Numbered from the stretch's first letter, positions 1 through 10,663 are shown. The stretch: 64,000 bases of DNA from Argyresthia goedartella (GCA_949825045.1 OX463835.1:24321201-24385200), one strand, 5' to 3'. The notes: a model not told the origin generated them from the sequence alone. Numbers and translations: made by a program.

Positions 1-255
1 GGCCCTTTCTTATTCCTCGTATATATTAACGATCTGCCTTTTATGGTGGAGAAATTGACTAACATAGTGTTGTTTGCTGATGATACTTCACTGGTCTTCA
101 AAATTGAAAGACAAAAAGAAGATTTTGATGATGTCAATAGAGTATTATCTTTAACCTTGAATTGGTTCACAGTTAACAATTTATTATTAAATGCTGGAAA
201 AACCAAATATATCAAATTCAGATACCAAATGTCAGGCAAGTTGGGACCAGTTTAG
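1..255 (+). pseudogene. LINE N1 reverse transcriptase, part 1 (cut by window edge)
   Basis: The frame is open from base 1, so the 5' part lies outside the window. It shows the RT motif GPFLFLVYINDL (residues 1-12), the catalytic FADD box in LFADDTSL (about residues 24-31) and the later NNLLLNAGKTK motif. These are typical of CR1/Jockey-type non-LTR retrotransposons, whose RT copies element RNA onto a nicked chromosomal target. The frame ends at 253-255 where an RTE fragment has landed; homologous coding resumes at 678. Seen: motifs and interruption. Inferred: clade, which I cannot fix more finely. Confidence 0.85.
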
Positions 256-266
256 TGTTGGACAGC

Positions 267-665
267 TTCTTCTTCTTTCTTCTTCAGCATTTCACCGTCC
301 ACCGTTGGACATATGCCTCCCCAGTTGTCCTCCATCTTGTGCGGTCCGCGGCCATTCTCGTCCAGGATAGGCCAGCCGTGATCTTTATGTCGTCGGACCA
401 CCGTGTCGCAGGTCTTCCAACGCTTCTTTTTCCTGTGCGGGGTCTCCAGAACAAAACTTTAGAGCTCCATCTTCCGTCATTTCTGCGACAGATGTGTCCA
501 GCCCATTGCCATTTAAGTCGCGCGACTCGTTTTCCTATATCGGTAACTTTAGTGCGTTGGCGGATGAGCTCGTTTCTTATCATGTCGCGGCGGGACACTC
601 CGAGCATCGACCTTTCCATCGCTCTTTGTGTGACTCTAAGTTTGTTCATCAACATCATCATGTTT
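267..665 (-). mobile_element. 5'-truncated RTE-type LINE inserted in N1
   Basis: On the minus strand this encodes a C-terminal LINE tail (stop at 284-286) with motifs such as LKWQWAGHICRR, GRPATRWSDDI and GEAYVQRWT, which I recognise from lepidopteran RTE-clade endonuclease-reverse transcriptases. The minus-strand 3' end is a GAA/AAG-rich simple tail (267-285), usual for RTE elements. It is flanked by a 12-bp direct repeat, GTGTTGGACAGC, at 255-266 and 666-677, as expected of target-primed insertion. Only about 400 bp of the 3' end is present, so it has no RT of its own. It splits the N1 reading frame. Confidence 0.88.
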
Positions 666-677
666 GTGTTGGACAGC

Positions 678-990
678 AATACGATAGAATTAGTAAATGA
701 CACGAAGTTTCTTGGAATTACCATTGATAACAAATTGCAGTGGGGACCCCACATAGAAAAATTGGCTGGTAAATTAAGTTCTGCGGCTTACGCTGTTAGG
801 AACATCAGACAAAACACGGATGTGGCTACATCTAGGCTACTATATTTTAGTTACTTTCATAGTGTCATGTCCTATGGTATCTTGTTGTGGGGGAAAGCAG
901 CGGATATTCAAACTATTTTTATTTTACAGAAAAGAGCTATTCGAGCAATTAATAATTTAAAACGCACAGACTCCTTAAGACAGCTTTTTA
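678..990 (+). pseudogene. LINE N1 reverse transcriptase, part 2
   Basis: This continues N1 after the RTE insertion. Motifs in order are TKFLGITIDNKLQW, then AAYAVRNIRQ, FSYFHSVMSYGILLWG and ILQKRAIRAI, the usual order C-terminal to the RT catalytic core in CR1/Jockey-type elements. An apparent ORF running through 255-1070 is a chimera made of antisense RTE sequence, this N1 segment and the next insertion; only the N1 part is meaningful. Homology stops near 990, where a minus-strand SINE-like piece begins. Confidence 0.82.
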
Positions 991-991
991 A

Positions 992-1188
992 TCAAATCAA
1001 ATCAAAAATCATTTATTTCCATAGGATGTTGTTACATCACTTAGATCCGTCATTACATTTTTTTGGGTGAGTTCACTAACACAATGGCGGAATCTGTGGA
1101 GAAGAGCTCACCGAAGAAACTCCACAGTCGTCGCATCTTTTGCGTTTCCTTTTTTAAATAAAATATTGTCAAATTACAAAATGAATGC
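992..1188 (-). mobile_element. SINE-like or LINE 3'-end fragment inserted in N1
   Basis: About 200 bp interrupts N1 between the codons for SLRQLF and KEIEEI. Read on the minus strand it ends in a TTTGATTTGATTTGATT tail, the same kind of pentamer tail seen at the 3' end of CR1-A (33050-33075). It has no coding potential. Minus orientation is inferred from the tail. The duplicated target is short or eroded (TTAA-like), so edges are approximate. Confidence 0.6.
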
Positions 1189-1190
1189 TA

Positions 1191-1529
1191 ATTAAAGAAA
1201 TTGAAGAAATTGACATACTAACTGTAGCTAGTCAATTTATTTTCGAAAATATAATGTATGTACGCAAGAACCTTACAAATTTTCCAAAATTTAGCGATAG
1301 CTGTAATGTTAACCTAAGAAATAATCACAGACTACTTGCGCCCCGGTTTAGACTTGCGAAGGTTAGCAATTCTTTCAAGGGTCAATGCATTCTCTACTAC
1401 AACGAGATACCTCTGGAGATCTTGAAATTGCCATTTGAGCAATTTAAAATCCATGTTAAAGCGACTTTGTCGAAAAAGGGATATTACAATGTTCAAGATT
1501 ACTTAAATGATGGGTCTGTATGGGGTTAA
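1191..1529 (+). pseudogene. LINE N1 ORF2 C-terminus, part 3
   Basis: This is the last coding part of N1. It contains RKNLTNFPKFSDSCNVNLRNN, and ends in ILKLPFEQFKIHVKATL and YYNVQDYLND before a stop at 1527-1529. It joins part 2 conceptually across the 992-1188 insertion. This segment is a conserved C-terminal tail in insect CR1/Jockey-type ORF2 proteins; no enzymatic role is known to me. I see no stop inside the segment, so most N1 damage here comes from insertions rather than point decay. Confidence 0.8.
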
Positions 1530-1790
1530 CCTGGCTCAACACAGACCTTGCTGTTAATAATTTTGTAATTATTTATTCCTGCTTATTAATTATGATAATG
1601 ACTATATATTATAATTTGTATTAGTTAAGCATAAGCAATTTTCAAAAAGAGATCTAAAAACCAATCTGTGGGAGTTTCTACGCCCTTCTTCTCCCACTGT
1701 GGTCCAATGTAGAGAAGTGGCAAAAAATGACGATTGCTAAGTATATGTAAATATCTACAGTAATAAAGACATCATTTCATTTCATTTCAG
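1530..1790 (+). repeat. N1 3' UTR and ATTTC tail
   Basis: AT-rich 3' untranslated part of N1. It holds an AATAAA-like signal near 1762 and ends in an ATTTC-type pentamer run (1772-1789), the LINE 3' end. The GTGGGAGTTTCTACGCCC stretch at 1669-1686 lies in this UTR. Confidence 0.7.
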
Positions 1791-1841
1791 CCTGCTGAAA
1801 ACGCCTCTAAAGCACTGAAATTGACGTTTAAAGTTTTTGAC

Positions 1842-2885
1842 CTAACCTACCGGCGTAACAGTACCATTGCTATCTATACAGTTTTGCCATCTCATAGGTA
1901 GTTCCTCGATCCCTTTACTAAAAAAAACATTCGGACGGGAATTAATAAAATCTTTGAAGGTGGTTTGGGCTGCGCCATCGGAGTTGAATTTTTTCCCTTT
2001 CAAGAAGTTATCCAAATTTCGAAAAACATGGTAATCTGTTGGAGCAAGGTCCGGAGAGTACGGTGGATGTCTTAGATATTCCAATTGAAGCTCCTCTAAT
2101 ATGGTAGCAGTGTGTGGTCTAGCTTTATCATGAAGCAGCAGTGGCCTAGAGCGATTGACCAGCCTCGGTTGTTTAGCAGCTAGCTTTTCCATCATGATTT
2201 GCAGTTGCTGACAATAGACATCTGCCGTAATCGTCTGGCCAGATTTAAGAAAGCTGTAGTGAACGACACCAGCACTAGTCCACCAAACGCTCACAAGTAA
2301 CTTTTTTGGAGTCAATTTTCGCTTGGGGCGTGGTTTGGCTGGTTCGGCAGGGTTCAGCCATTGCGGTGAGCACTTCCGATTATCATACAGGATCCATTTT
2401 TCATTATAGGTAATGATTCGATTTAAAATCCTTTCATTATTGTGCCGGGTGAGTAATTCAACGCAGCAGTCAACGCCCGTTTGTTGATTTGCTTCACTCA
2501 GTTCGTGAGGTACCCACCTTTCAAGCTTTTTCACCTTCCCAATTTGCTTCAAGTGGATTATAACAGTTTTATCACTAACACCGCAGACTGCAGCTAACTT
2601 GGATGTGGGATCCGTTTGCGATAAATCCGCTTCCACAATAGCCTTCAATTCTTCATTATCAACTTTGGTCTCTGGCCGTCTACGGGGCTTCTTGTTCTGC
2701 AGGTCGAAATTTCCAGTACGAAAACGTTGGAACCAAAAACGCACTGTGTTTTCTATTGCGGCACCGTCGCCATACATATCATTAATCCTTCGAGCCGTTT
2801 CTGCAGCACTGGTGCCACGGTAGAACTCATACTCGTAAAGAACGCGATATTTCAAGTTTTCTATTTTGTAAGCTGAGTGAAGCAA
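1842..2885 (-). pseudogene. mariner transposase with damaged catalytic core
   Basis: A 347-residue frame matches the mariner family: N-terminal helix-turn-helix region, linker WVPHEL, then the DD34D catalytic domain. Mariner transposases cut and paste their element at TA sites. Three defects are visible. The first catalytic Asp, in the usual DEKWILYDN context, is Asn here (NEKWILYDN). The spacing between the second Asp (LLLHDKARPHTA) and the third (PPYSPDLAPTD) is 30 residues instead of 34, a likely 12-bp deletion. The expected start codon position reads TTG, not ATG. Length matches the family. I could not identify inverted repeats, so element ends are unknown. Almost certainly inactive. Confidence 0.9.
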
Positions 2886-3209
2886 GAAAAAAAATCAATT
2901 GAGGAAAAAACAAATGAATTATAATTTTAGAAAAACAGAAATACATGAGTAAATAGCTCTATAAATTTGAATTTGGAATTCCTAACCATAGAGGAGATAT
3001 TTGAGATCAAAGTGGCCAGTACGGCGAAACGCCAATTTCATATAAGGACCTAATATAATAAAGTATATGATTGTAATCATGCAAAAAAAAAATGTTATTA
3101 GTACATAAATATAAGTAAAGAAATAGATTAAGATATTTTTCTTAAAGAAATTGTTAAGATTATGTTTATAATTTGTTTTGGATAATATTGTATTTATCAT
3201 GTTGAGATA
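2886..3209. other. AT-rich DNA without a gene
   Basis: No convincing coding sequence. The open minus frame over 2982-3317 is low-complexity, rich in Phe, Ile and Tyr, and crosses into a repeat, so I do not treat it as a gene. Confidence 0.6.
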
Positions 3210-3378
3210 AAATAGGTGGGAAACCCACCCACAGTAGTTAGCAAAGACTCTGACTCTGTTAGAGGTAAAAGAAAGAAAGTGGGCATACGGTGCTTTTAGT
3301 CGGTAAGAGTCCGACACTGCCAGGGCCTCCCTACCCTGGCGTCCATGAGGATTTTCACCGTATCCAAAAAAAAAAAAA
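3210..3378 (+). repeat. Dispersed retroposon-like repeat with A-tail
   Basis: A GC-richer block (AAACCCACCCACAG near 3220, then CCAGGGCCTCCCTACCCTGG near 3320) ends in a run of about 15 A at 3364-3378. The A-run and abrupt composition change suggest a SINE or a short LINE 3' end on the plus strand. I did not recognise the family with certainty and see no clear target duplication. Confidence 0.5.
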
Positions 3379-3514
3379 AACGTCGCGGTCCAGTGTCGAC
3401 CACATCCAGCAAGGTCCTGTCGACGTGATGATATCGTAGGATCATCGGGAAGGTGGTCTGCCGATAATCGAAAGGCCCTGAATTTACGCCCGCTAAACCT
3501 ACAACACAGTTATA

Positions 3515-4805
3515 CATAGGGCGCACTGTAAGTTTCCGGAACTGGCCACTTACATAAACAATATTTAAAAATTTATTGCAACATTTGAAAATAGAACTCT
3601 TTGGCTGTAGAATGCAGTTTGTTTCATCTGACTGCCTTTTGTTTTTACCTTGTGGCGCCATTTAAAAAATTGTGTGTCTGCATCAACATGGATTTAACTC
3701 GGGAAAATTTTCGTAGTATGATTTTCTACGATTTTAAGTGTAATTTGACAGCTCAACAGAGCATCGCTCGGCTTGAAACAGCTTTTGGCAATGAAGCACC
3801 ATGCAAGACAACTGTTTATAGCTGGTTTGCAGAATTCAAGCGTGGTCGTATCAATCTCAGTGACGAATCTCGCGATGGTCGGCCGTCCACCGCTGTGACC
3901 AACAAAAACATCGATGCTGTGCGCCGTATGATTGAAACAGACAGGCATGTGGCCTACAATGAAATTCGCGCATCCTTAGAAATAGGCATGAGTCAAATAC
4001 AATTAATCCTACACAAACATTTGGGTGTGAGAAAGCTGTGCTCGCGGTGGATCCCACACAACTTGACCGAGGCTCAAAAAACGGACCGCGTCACTTGGTG
4101 CAGTGCCATGCTTACCAGATTCAACGAAGGTGCGTCAAATTTGGTGTGGGACATAGTAACAGGTGACGAAACATGGATTTATTGCTACGATCCCAAAACA
4201 AAGCAGCAATCGAGCGTATGGGTCTTTCAAGATGAGCCGAAACCAACCAAAGTGGCGCGCGTGAAAAGTGCATCTAAGCGGATGATTGCTTCTTTTTTTA
4301 ATAAAACTGGACACGTGGCTACTGTTGCTTTAGAGAATCGTCGTACAGTGAATAGTGACTGGTACACGACCATTTGTTTGCCGGAAGTTATTGACGAACT
4401 CCGTAAAAATAACCGTAAACACCGTATCATCCTGCACCACGACAATGCTAGTTCTCACACGGCCAGACAGACAAACGACTTTTTGAAGGCGAAAAATGTA
4501 GAACTCATGAGTCATCCTGCATACAGTCCCGACCTGGCACCTTGTGACTTTTTTCTGTTCCCAAAAATTAAGAACCAATTACGCGGTCAACGATTTTCAT
4601 CACCAGAAGAGGCTGTCGAGGAGTATGAAAAACACGTTTCAGAGGTCACCACAGAGGAGTGGCACAAAAGTTTTCAAAACTGGTTTCATCGAATGAAAAA
4701 GTGCATAGACGCCAAGGGAGATTATTTTGAAAAACAATAAATTAATTTTGTACCTTTAATAGTATTTTTTCATATTCATTCCGGAAACTTACAGTGCGCC
4801 CCACG
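3515..4805 (+). mobile_element. Complete mariner element with TIRs
   Basis: The left end (GGGCGCACTGTAAGTTTC from 3519) is matched by its reverse complement at the right end (to 4802), giving terminal inverted repeats of about 26-28 bp with two mismatches in the outermost bases. TA dinucleotides at 3513-3514 and 4806-4807 form the target duplication. The 1.29-kb length is normal for mariner. It encloses one uninterrupted transposase frame. A related broken copy lies at 23971-25256. Confidence 0.95.
3688..4740 (+). CDS. Mariner transposase, full length
   Basis: 350 residues from the ATG at 3688; the frame is open further upstream to 3601, but this ATG gives the usual family length. The N-terminal half (about 1-115) is the DNA-binding helix-turn-helix region; RWIPHNL marks the linker. 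The catalytic triad is intact and correctly spaced: Asp in VTGDETWIYCYDP, Asp in ILHHDNASSHTA and, 34 residues later, Asp in YSPDLAPCDFF. The protein would act in the nucleus, cutting at the flanking inverted repeats and reinserting at TA. No stop or frameshift is visible, so it could be functional. No splice signals are needed. Activity is inferred only from intact motifs and ends. Confidence 0.93.
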   Translation: MDLTRENFRSMIFYDFKCNLTAQQSIARLETAFGNEAPCKTTVYSWFAEFKRGRINLSDESRDGRPSTAVTNKNIDAVRRMIETDRHVAYNEIRASLEIGMSQIQLILHKHLGVRKLCSRWIPHNLTEAQKTDRVTWCSAMLTRFNEGASNLVWDIVTGDETWIYCYDPKTKQQSSVWVFQDEPKPTKVARVKSASKRMIASFFNKTGHVATVALENRRTVNSDWYTTICLPEVIDELRKNNRKHRIILHHDNASSHTARQTNDFLKAKNVELMSHPAYSPDLAPCDFFLFPKIKNQLRGQRFSSPEEAVEEYEKHVSEVTTEEWHKSFQNWFHRMKKCIDAKGDYFEKQ

Positions 4806-4809
4806 TAAG

Positions 4810-5640
4810 TATCTTCAAGACCCAAGTCCTCAAACCATCAGGAAGAGGCCGGGATGCTAACTAAAATACAGCTCTGCGATAAACCCATAGAGGAGGTGAC
4901 ATCATTCAGATACCTGGTCAGCCAAATTAGAAATGACAGCCTATGTTCGGAAATTCCTGCCCGTATAGCTTAAGCTGCTGCTACCTACCTTCAGAAGACT
5001 GCACAACTGGATTTGGAAGTCACATGACTTAAAACTGCACACAAAACTTACAGGTCACAAAGCATTGGTTCTGCCTACTTCTATATGCTGCAGAAACATG
5101 GTGCCTCTACAAACCAGATATCAGAAAACTGGACTCGTTCCACATGAGATGTCTGCATTCTATCTTACCAACACCGAAGTGGCGAACTAATATGACCGGT
5201 ATGGAGGCACTACTGATGAAAAGCCAGCTGAGATTGAGTGGAAAATTAGTGTGTACGGATGACTGCCAAAAGCCGTGTTCTATTCAGAACTGACCAACTG
5301 GAAACGGAACCCAGGCGGACAGAACCTGCACTACAAGGATGTGCTCTCACATCACCTAATGGCATGCAGCATACCACCTGATAAATGCAACATGCTTAAG
5401 GGAGGCCAAAATGGCATTCTGTTGGGAGAATTTGGGAAAACACGACTGGCAGACCTAGAAGCGAAACGCCAGACAAGGAAATCTCATCCTAAGAGCAACG
5501 ACACTTACACCTACAATGATTCAGGGCAACTATACTGTGTCCAATCCTACAGGACAATTAAGAGAAAATTCTGATTCGCCAGCCACGTTAGAGCACATAA
5601 AAGAAAATAGCAGAGGTCGTTGTCGTTAGTCAGATACGAC
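4810..5640 (+). pseudogene. Decayed LINE 3' coding relic
   Basis: Forward-frame fragments broken by many stops and shifts still read as the C-terminal part of a LINE: LLLYAAETWCLYKPDIRKLD (near 5090-5140), SFHMRCLHSILP, EALLMKSQLRLSGKLV, FYSELTNWKRNPGGQ (5278-5322) and a Cys-poor tail LADLEAKRQTRKS. This order occurs after the RT domain in insect endonuclease-reverse transcriptases. The longest open piece is 5275-5574 (99 residues). Old and inactive; exact clade uncertain. Confidence 0.75.
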
Positions 5641-5894
5641 GATGAGGACATCAGTTTTGAGTGGTAAAAACAAGTTCCCACAAACTAACCTAGTGTTGGG
5701 CCAGAAGCAATAGATAAGCCTGTTTATACATGTTTTATCTGTGTTATAAAGAAACAATTTACATCAACCATAGTAATACTGTTATTTAAATAAACAATCA
5801 ATACACATTCAATATTTTTTTATTTGTACAATTTTGCATAAATTTATGCACGCATATATTTTAGTTTGTATTTTTATTTATGTAAACTAAATAT

Positions 5895-6100
5895 TTGTTT
5901 GGACCCCTCACGGGTAAATGCCACCTCCAAGGATATTCACCTCTCTATCATTGGCCATATCCAACCATCTTTGGCCAGGCACTACCACAATTGCGTCTGA
6001 CGATCTGGCGTATAGCCTGCCTCTTGTTTTTTTACCGCTTGTCCGAGGTCCATCTATTGTGTCTATCCAGCTGTGTGGCCTGCTCATTTCCATTTTATTT
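5895..6100 (-). pseudogene. Small RTE-like C-terminal relic
   Basis: The minus frame 5908-6093 contains SGKKTRGRLYARSSDAIVVV, then GQRWLDMANDREV, resembling the degenerate GRP-RW-DDI...W...A-DR...LGEA end of RTE-type LINEs (compare 267-665). Only about 60 residues survive. The call rests on pattern resemblance alone. Confidence 0.5.
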
Positions 6101-6109
6101 GTAATGAGA

Positions 6110-8171
6110 CGGTTATTTTTTTTTTGTCTTTCAGTTTTATACCTAGGTAACTTCTTTGCATTCTTCGTTGAGTGGTGCTGGAGTTCAACGTTTCCCAGAT
6201 GCTGTTATATGATATAAAGTCTAAAAGCTTTGTGTTATATTCATAAACTATAAAAGATATGAAATTGGAATTCTAAATATTTATTAAGTATTTGCTCCAC
6301 TACTTGAATGTGATCAAATTGCTTGCAGCTTGGTTCGGCAGTTGCGTGGAAGTGGTGTGGCTGATCATTTAGACCTGGTATATTGCGAGAGTTGAGGCGA
6401 AGGTTGGGTATGACTGAGCCTAGACGACTGTTCATCTGCATTGATGTGTGTGATTTGCCTTTTCTGAGATAAGCCGGTGATAAGTTGCTGCGCAAGAAGT
6501 GCTGATATTGGTTGGATTGTAGATAGGGGCTGGTTCCGCCCCCTCATCGACACTCTAACCCTGGTATTCGTAGGGTACGGGAGCGGCATCCCAATATCGT
6601 TAAAACGAGCTTCTTCGTAAGTTTAAACAAGTGTTCTGTCGGGAAGTTACATATCATACGGTCTCTTTGCAGAATCGTACGTAGATGGAACATGCGCCTG
6701 CTCGTCATTGAGAAAGGAATGTGCTGGAGAATTTAGTTATGTGAGAAAAAGCCGCAAAAAATATCAATAGATAAAATAAAGTAACCTCAAAATCAACTAA
6801 TGTTTTAAATCAGTTGTTGCCTATTTTCACTTTTCACTTTAAAAGTAAAAAAATGGGGAATTTTGTTCATTTTACTTAAAGTTTTATCGATATATTGGGT
6901 AAAATGGTAACATTTATAGGAAATCCCTGGCATAACTCACTTTACTCGCCGTTTTCCCCAGAATTTCTTTGACAGCAGTAACCCATGATTTAATCTATGG
7001 ATTTCGTGGTAAACCATCGAATAATGTTGGTGCTGGACAAATCGAAGAAATCCCGAGAATTTCTGCTCGAGTTAGCGTAATCCTGCGATTAATAGTTTAT
7101 AGCTAGTGGCCCTAAGTGCGTAACAACACAAACAACTCTTCTACAGTCCATTTGTCCTGAACTGGCTTAATATGTAAACAAAGATGACGTGATTACAAAA
7201 ACTCGATATTTCCCAAGGATCGCTCGATGACGGTTTCCACAAAAACTCACTAAGACTACTTCAAACATAAATACACTAAATTTCACTAAAAACTTGTCGA
7301 AATTCAGCTTCGAAATAACATTATTTTCCCAAATTTCTAATTACGAGAAAAATTACAAACAATTTAGTTTAGTTAAGTTTAGTGAAGGGGAAATGTGAAT
7401 GATAGAACAAATTGATCGAATGAATGAAATACAAGGCAACGAAGGTTGTGTGAATAAATTATGTAAAAAAAACAAATGAAAGTGGGCGTTAGCGCCGCAG
7501 CACATGCCGAGTTCCTGTGCAGCGGGGCTTTGTCATCGCAGGCACGTACCACGTGACACAGTGGAACTTTTTTTAGGTTCATAGACAGAGGTACCTTCAT
7601 TTTTTAAACTCGGAATTTTGATCTGAGAATTAGTTTTAGGGTAGGTTTTATCTATACAAACAATATTTATCATCAAAAAAAAATCTGTAGGGTGCATACT
7701 TATCGAGGAAATAAATATTGTAATATATAATGTATGGAGAAAATTACCCTTTATTTATTTTAGTTTATTATTACTGTTGCTTTTTGCCATTAATTTAGAT
7801 CTTATACAGTGATAAAGTCACTGGATAGCTGCAGCAGTTTAATTAGAAATTTAAGCAAGTAATTTTTTTAAACCCGTTGATGTGGTCGCGCCATCATTTT
7901 GTTACGCATGATGTATTTAATACATTATGATTAGTTGTTTAATTATTTTGAAAGTGTGTGATAAAGGGATGCAAATAGGAGTGATACTCATTAAGCCAAT
8001 TGTGCATCGTCGGTGGATAAAATGCAAATAAGAGTATATCTCACGAATTAAAGTGAATATAAATAAGACCAAGACCAATATTAATGATCGGCATATAAGA
8101 GGCACTGGACATGCTCCCTTTTGCACCCCACAATCACGCACTTTTTATATCTTCGAAACAACATTACATAA
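6110..8171. other. AT-rich intergenic DNA, no gene seen
   Basis: About 2 kb with only short, compositionally poor frames on both strands. A slightly GC-richer patch at 7495-7560 is unassigned. I see no transposase, RT or RNA-gene signature. Confidence 0.6.
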
Positions 8172-8323
8172 ATAGCGTCACGCCTTTTCGCATACGGGGT
8201 GGAAGAGGCACAACTTTGCCCACTTTTAACCAGTGATTCAATACTCCATTTGGGGTGACAGGGGCAAGCCCATTACCGCAGCTATGGAGTAATAAAGGTT
8301 TCCTCACGATTTTTCCATCACCT
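8172..8323 (+). repeat. Dispersed lepidopteran-type repeat, copy 1
   Basis: Contains GCGTCACGCCTTTTCGCATA, GCCCACTTTTAACC, CAATACTCCATTT and CAGCTATGGAGTAATAAAGG. The same landmarks recur in reverse complement at 41502-41655, so this is a dispersed repeat about 150 bp long. No coding potential; probably a SINE or MITE, family not fixed. Confidence 0.75.
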
Positions 8324-8349
8324 TTTAGAACATTCTGATTCATACGTTT

Positions 8350-9330
8350 TATGCTTTTGATTCATTGCCTTGTAGGGCGCATGGCATTCTAGGACAAGAC
8401 TTTCTAGGGAAGCACAAGTCCATACTAGACTTTAATCATGATACATTAACTTTTTGGACTGACGACAATAACAAAGTAGTGTTGACATTAACGGTTTCCA
8501 AATACAGAAGTGCCATTCCGCCCAGATCGGAGTCTATTCATTATGTTGAGATAAATATGACTAAAGAATGTTTGGTTTGTGCATCGGAAATTACGAAGGG
8601 AGTTTTTGGGAAGATTCCTGTAAAGATTCTGAATACGACTGACTGACTTTGAGTAAAATTTATTTAACTTTTGAGAAGCTTCGTAACTATAGTGTATGTG
8701 TGTCTGATAAAAGTGAGAAGAACGCGAAGCATTTTCGAAGAATGTTACAACATTTAAATAATGAGATTTCTATTAAAAATGTATGCGTTAAGTTTCCTGA
8801 TATTTTCTATTTACCTAATGACAAACTGTCTACTACCGACATTTATGAACAGTCAATATCTTTGAAACCAGATACAGAACTCGTTTAAGTAAACCGACTT
8901 CCCCACTCTCAGAAGCAAGAAGTGAATCGACAAATAGAAAAAATGTTAGTGGATGGTATAATCGAACCTTCAACTAGTGAGTGAGTGGTCTAGTCCTATT
9001 CTTTTAGTTCCCAAGAAAACAGACAGAAGTGGTGAGAAGAAATGGCGATTAGTGATCGATTACCGAAAATTAAATAACTGCATTAATGCCGATATGTTCC
9101 CTTTGCCCAACATTACAGAAATTATAGATTCACTTTCAGGTAGTGTCTATTTTAGCCATTTAGATTTTTATCAAGGTTATTATCAAGCTAGTTTAGACCG
9201 AAGTAGTAGAAAATATACAGCTTTTGCTTCAGGACAATATCAGATGACGCGTAAGCCCATGGGACTCAAAACAACTCCTAACTCATTTTCGTATAATTTA
9301 CTTAAGACAAATGATTTATCTCAATTTTAA
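8350..9330 (+). pseudogene. Ty3/Gypsy protease-reverse transcriptase relic
   Basis: The order is aspartic protease C-terminal part (GILGQDFLGKHKSILDF from about 8383), a linker, then the N-terminal half of a Ty3/Gypsy RT: WSSPILLVPKK (8983-9015), WRLVIDYRKLN, LDFYQGYYQ, which contains the first catalytic Asp region, and RKPMGLKTTP. Frames break after 8646, at 8886-8888 and around 8970-8980, where a short GTGA duplication shifts frame. Homology ends near 9310, before the catalytic -DD box, RNase H and integrase. No envelope-like sequence is present. Confidence 0.85.
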
Positions 9331-10319
9331 ACCACCATCATATTTACCATATTCATAATACACGAAAGAGAAAAACTAGGGGCGAAGAGAGCGCGAAAGT
9401 ATCTTATTATCATTATAATTAACGTAAGGCAATAAATGAAGACCTTTGCATCGGATATGACACGCACGAGGCAGAGTATTTCTTAATGTATTTATTTAAC
9501 TTGTTAATATGTATATGAGATAGTTTATCTGTGTTTATTATTTACCTTTGTAATACATTTTTATGACAATAAATATATTTTAAGCAAACCCGAAGTTGGT
9601 TTTATTTTGTTCCATGTTTAATAACAGAAATTCAATAGAAATCGCTTTTTTAAACAATATATCGGATCACTATTATAAAACAATTAAAAACTCAATTGCA
9701 AACTCAATCATGACATTCCTGAATAAATTTCGTTCATTCAACATTCACTTCTATCAGATCTCGGCAGTTCATTCACTTAATCTCTTCACTACAAATGTCA
9801 GATTTTATGGTTTTTTATTGAGGTTTGCCATCTAGGAACAAATGGACTGTATTAGTTCAACTGAATAAACAATTTCGATTCTTTCCCATGTTGTGGTAAC
9901 ATCCCTAGTATTTAAAAAGTGGATTTTATGAAGTTTTACGTTACCTTATCTGTCATGTGGCTTCTAAGCTGGAATAGACTATACGAGCAGCTCAACTAGG
10001 ATGTTTACTTGATCCGCTTTGTTAGTGATCGTGTGATATTTATCAGGCTTATCTGATTTAAACATTCCTGCATTCCAATTTTGTTTTTTGTATAATTATC
10101 AATAATGCGATCAATGCGATGGTCCAACAAAATAGACCGTTTTCTTCTATTTTTTTCCTTCAAATAACTATTTTGTCGTACTCGGAAATTGTCAATATTT
10201 GCTTCCCTTTTTAAAACAGATATGAATAAAAATAAGCTAGAGTTTCTCTCAGAAATTTTGAATGACAGTCTATGATTTCATTTCATTTTCATTTGATTTC
10301 ATTTTATTGCGATAAATTA
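9331..10319. other. AT-rich DNA, possible old LTR remnant, no gene
   Basis: No reliable coding sequence. The stretch 9540-9600, with an AATAAATATATTTTAAGC run, could be a polyadenylation region of the decayed Gypsy element just upstream, but no second LTR copy is visible to prove it. T-rich simple sequence occurs at 10275-10310. Confidence 0.45.
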
Positions 10320-10346
10320 TGTTGAGGTTTTATGTAGAAGAATAAG
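10320..10346 (-). repeat. Orphan fragment of the Copia LTR
   Basis: 27 bp identical to the outer end of the Copia LTR (TGTTGAGGTTTTATGTAGAA...), 57 bp before the complete LTR of copy A. The intervening DNA (10347-10402) is not LTR. It is either residue of an older copy or a rearrangement scar. Confidence 0.7.
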
Positions 10347-10402
10347 AATAAGAAACAAAAGGCCTAAGGAGACAAAAAGATAACCAAATCGAATATCAAA
10401 AC

Positions 10403-10570
10403 TGTTGAGGTTTTATGTAGAAGAATAAGCAAACTGTTATTTATCACAAGCCATATTATATTCATAGAAACATTACCACGACACAATCTACATAACAAGA
10501 GAATGTAACCATAGCAACCAGTCAACATTACTAGTGTGGAGACACGCAGCTAGTGCTGTACATCTCAACA
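10403..10570 (-). repeat. Copia A 3' LTR
   Basis: 168-bp LTR with TG...CA ends and a 7-bp terminal inversion (TGTTGAG/CTCAACA). In sense orientation it follows a polypurine tract, TTAGGAGGAG, at 10571-10580. Its partner is 16014-16181. Confidence 0.92.
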
Positions 10571-10663
10571 CTCCTCCTAAATGATAACATGGTTTACAGT
10601 TATTATTTAATACACAACTATATCTAACTTAACTAAACAAACATTAAACTAACCAACTAAGAA

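Noticed and set aside
255..1070. A 271-residue plus-strand frame
   Set aside because: Chimera of antisense RTE, LINE N1 and SINE-like sequence; only the N1 part is meaningful and is listed separately.
2982..3317. Open minus frame of 111 residues
   Set aside because: It spans AT-rich DNA and crosses into an A-tailed repeat; composition is low-complexity.
6241..8141. Several short frames of 60-84 residues
   Set aside because: No shared motif, no start context and average AT-rich composition; treated as chance.
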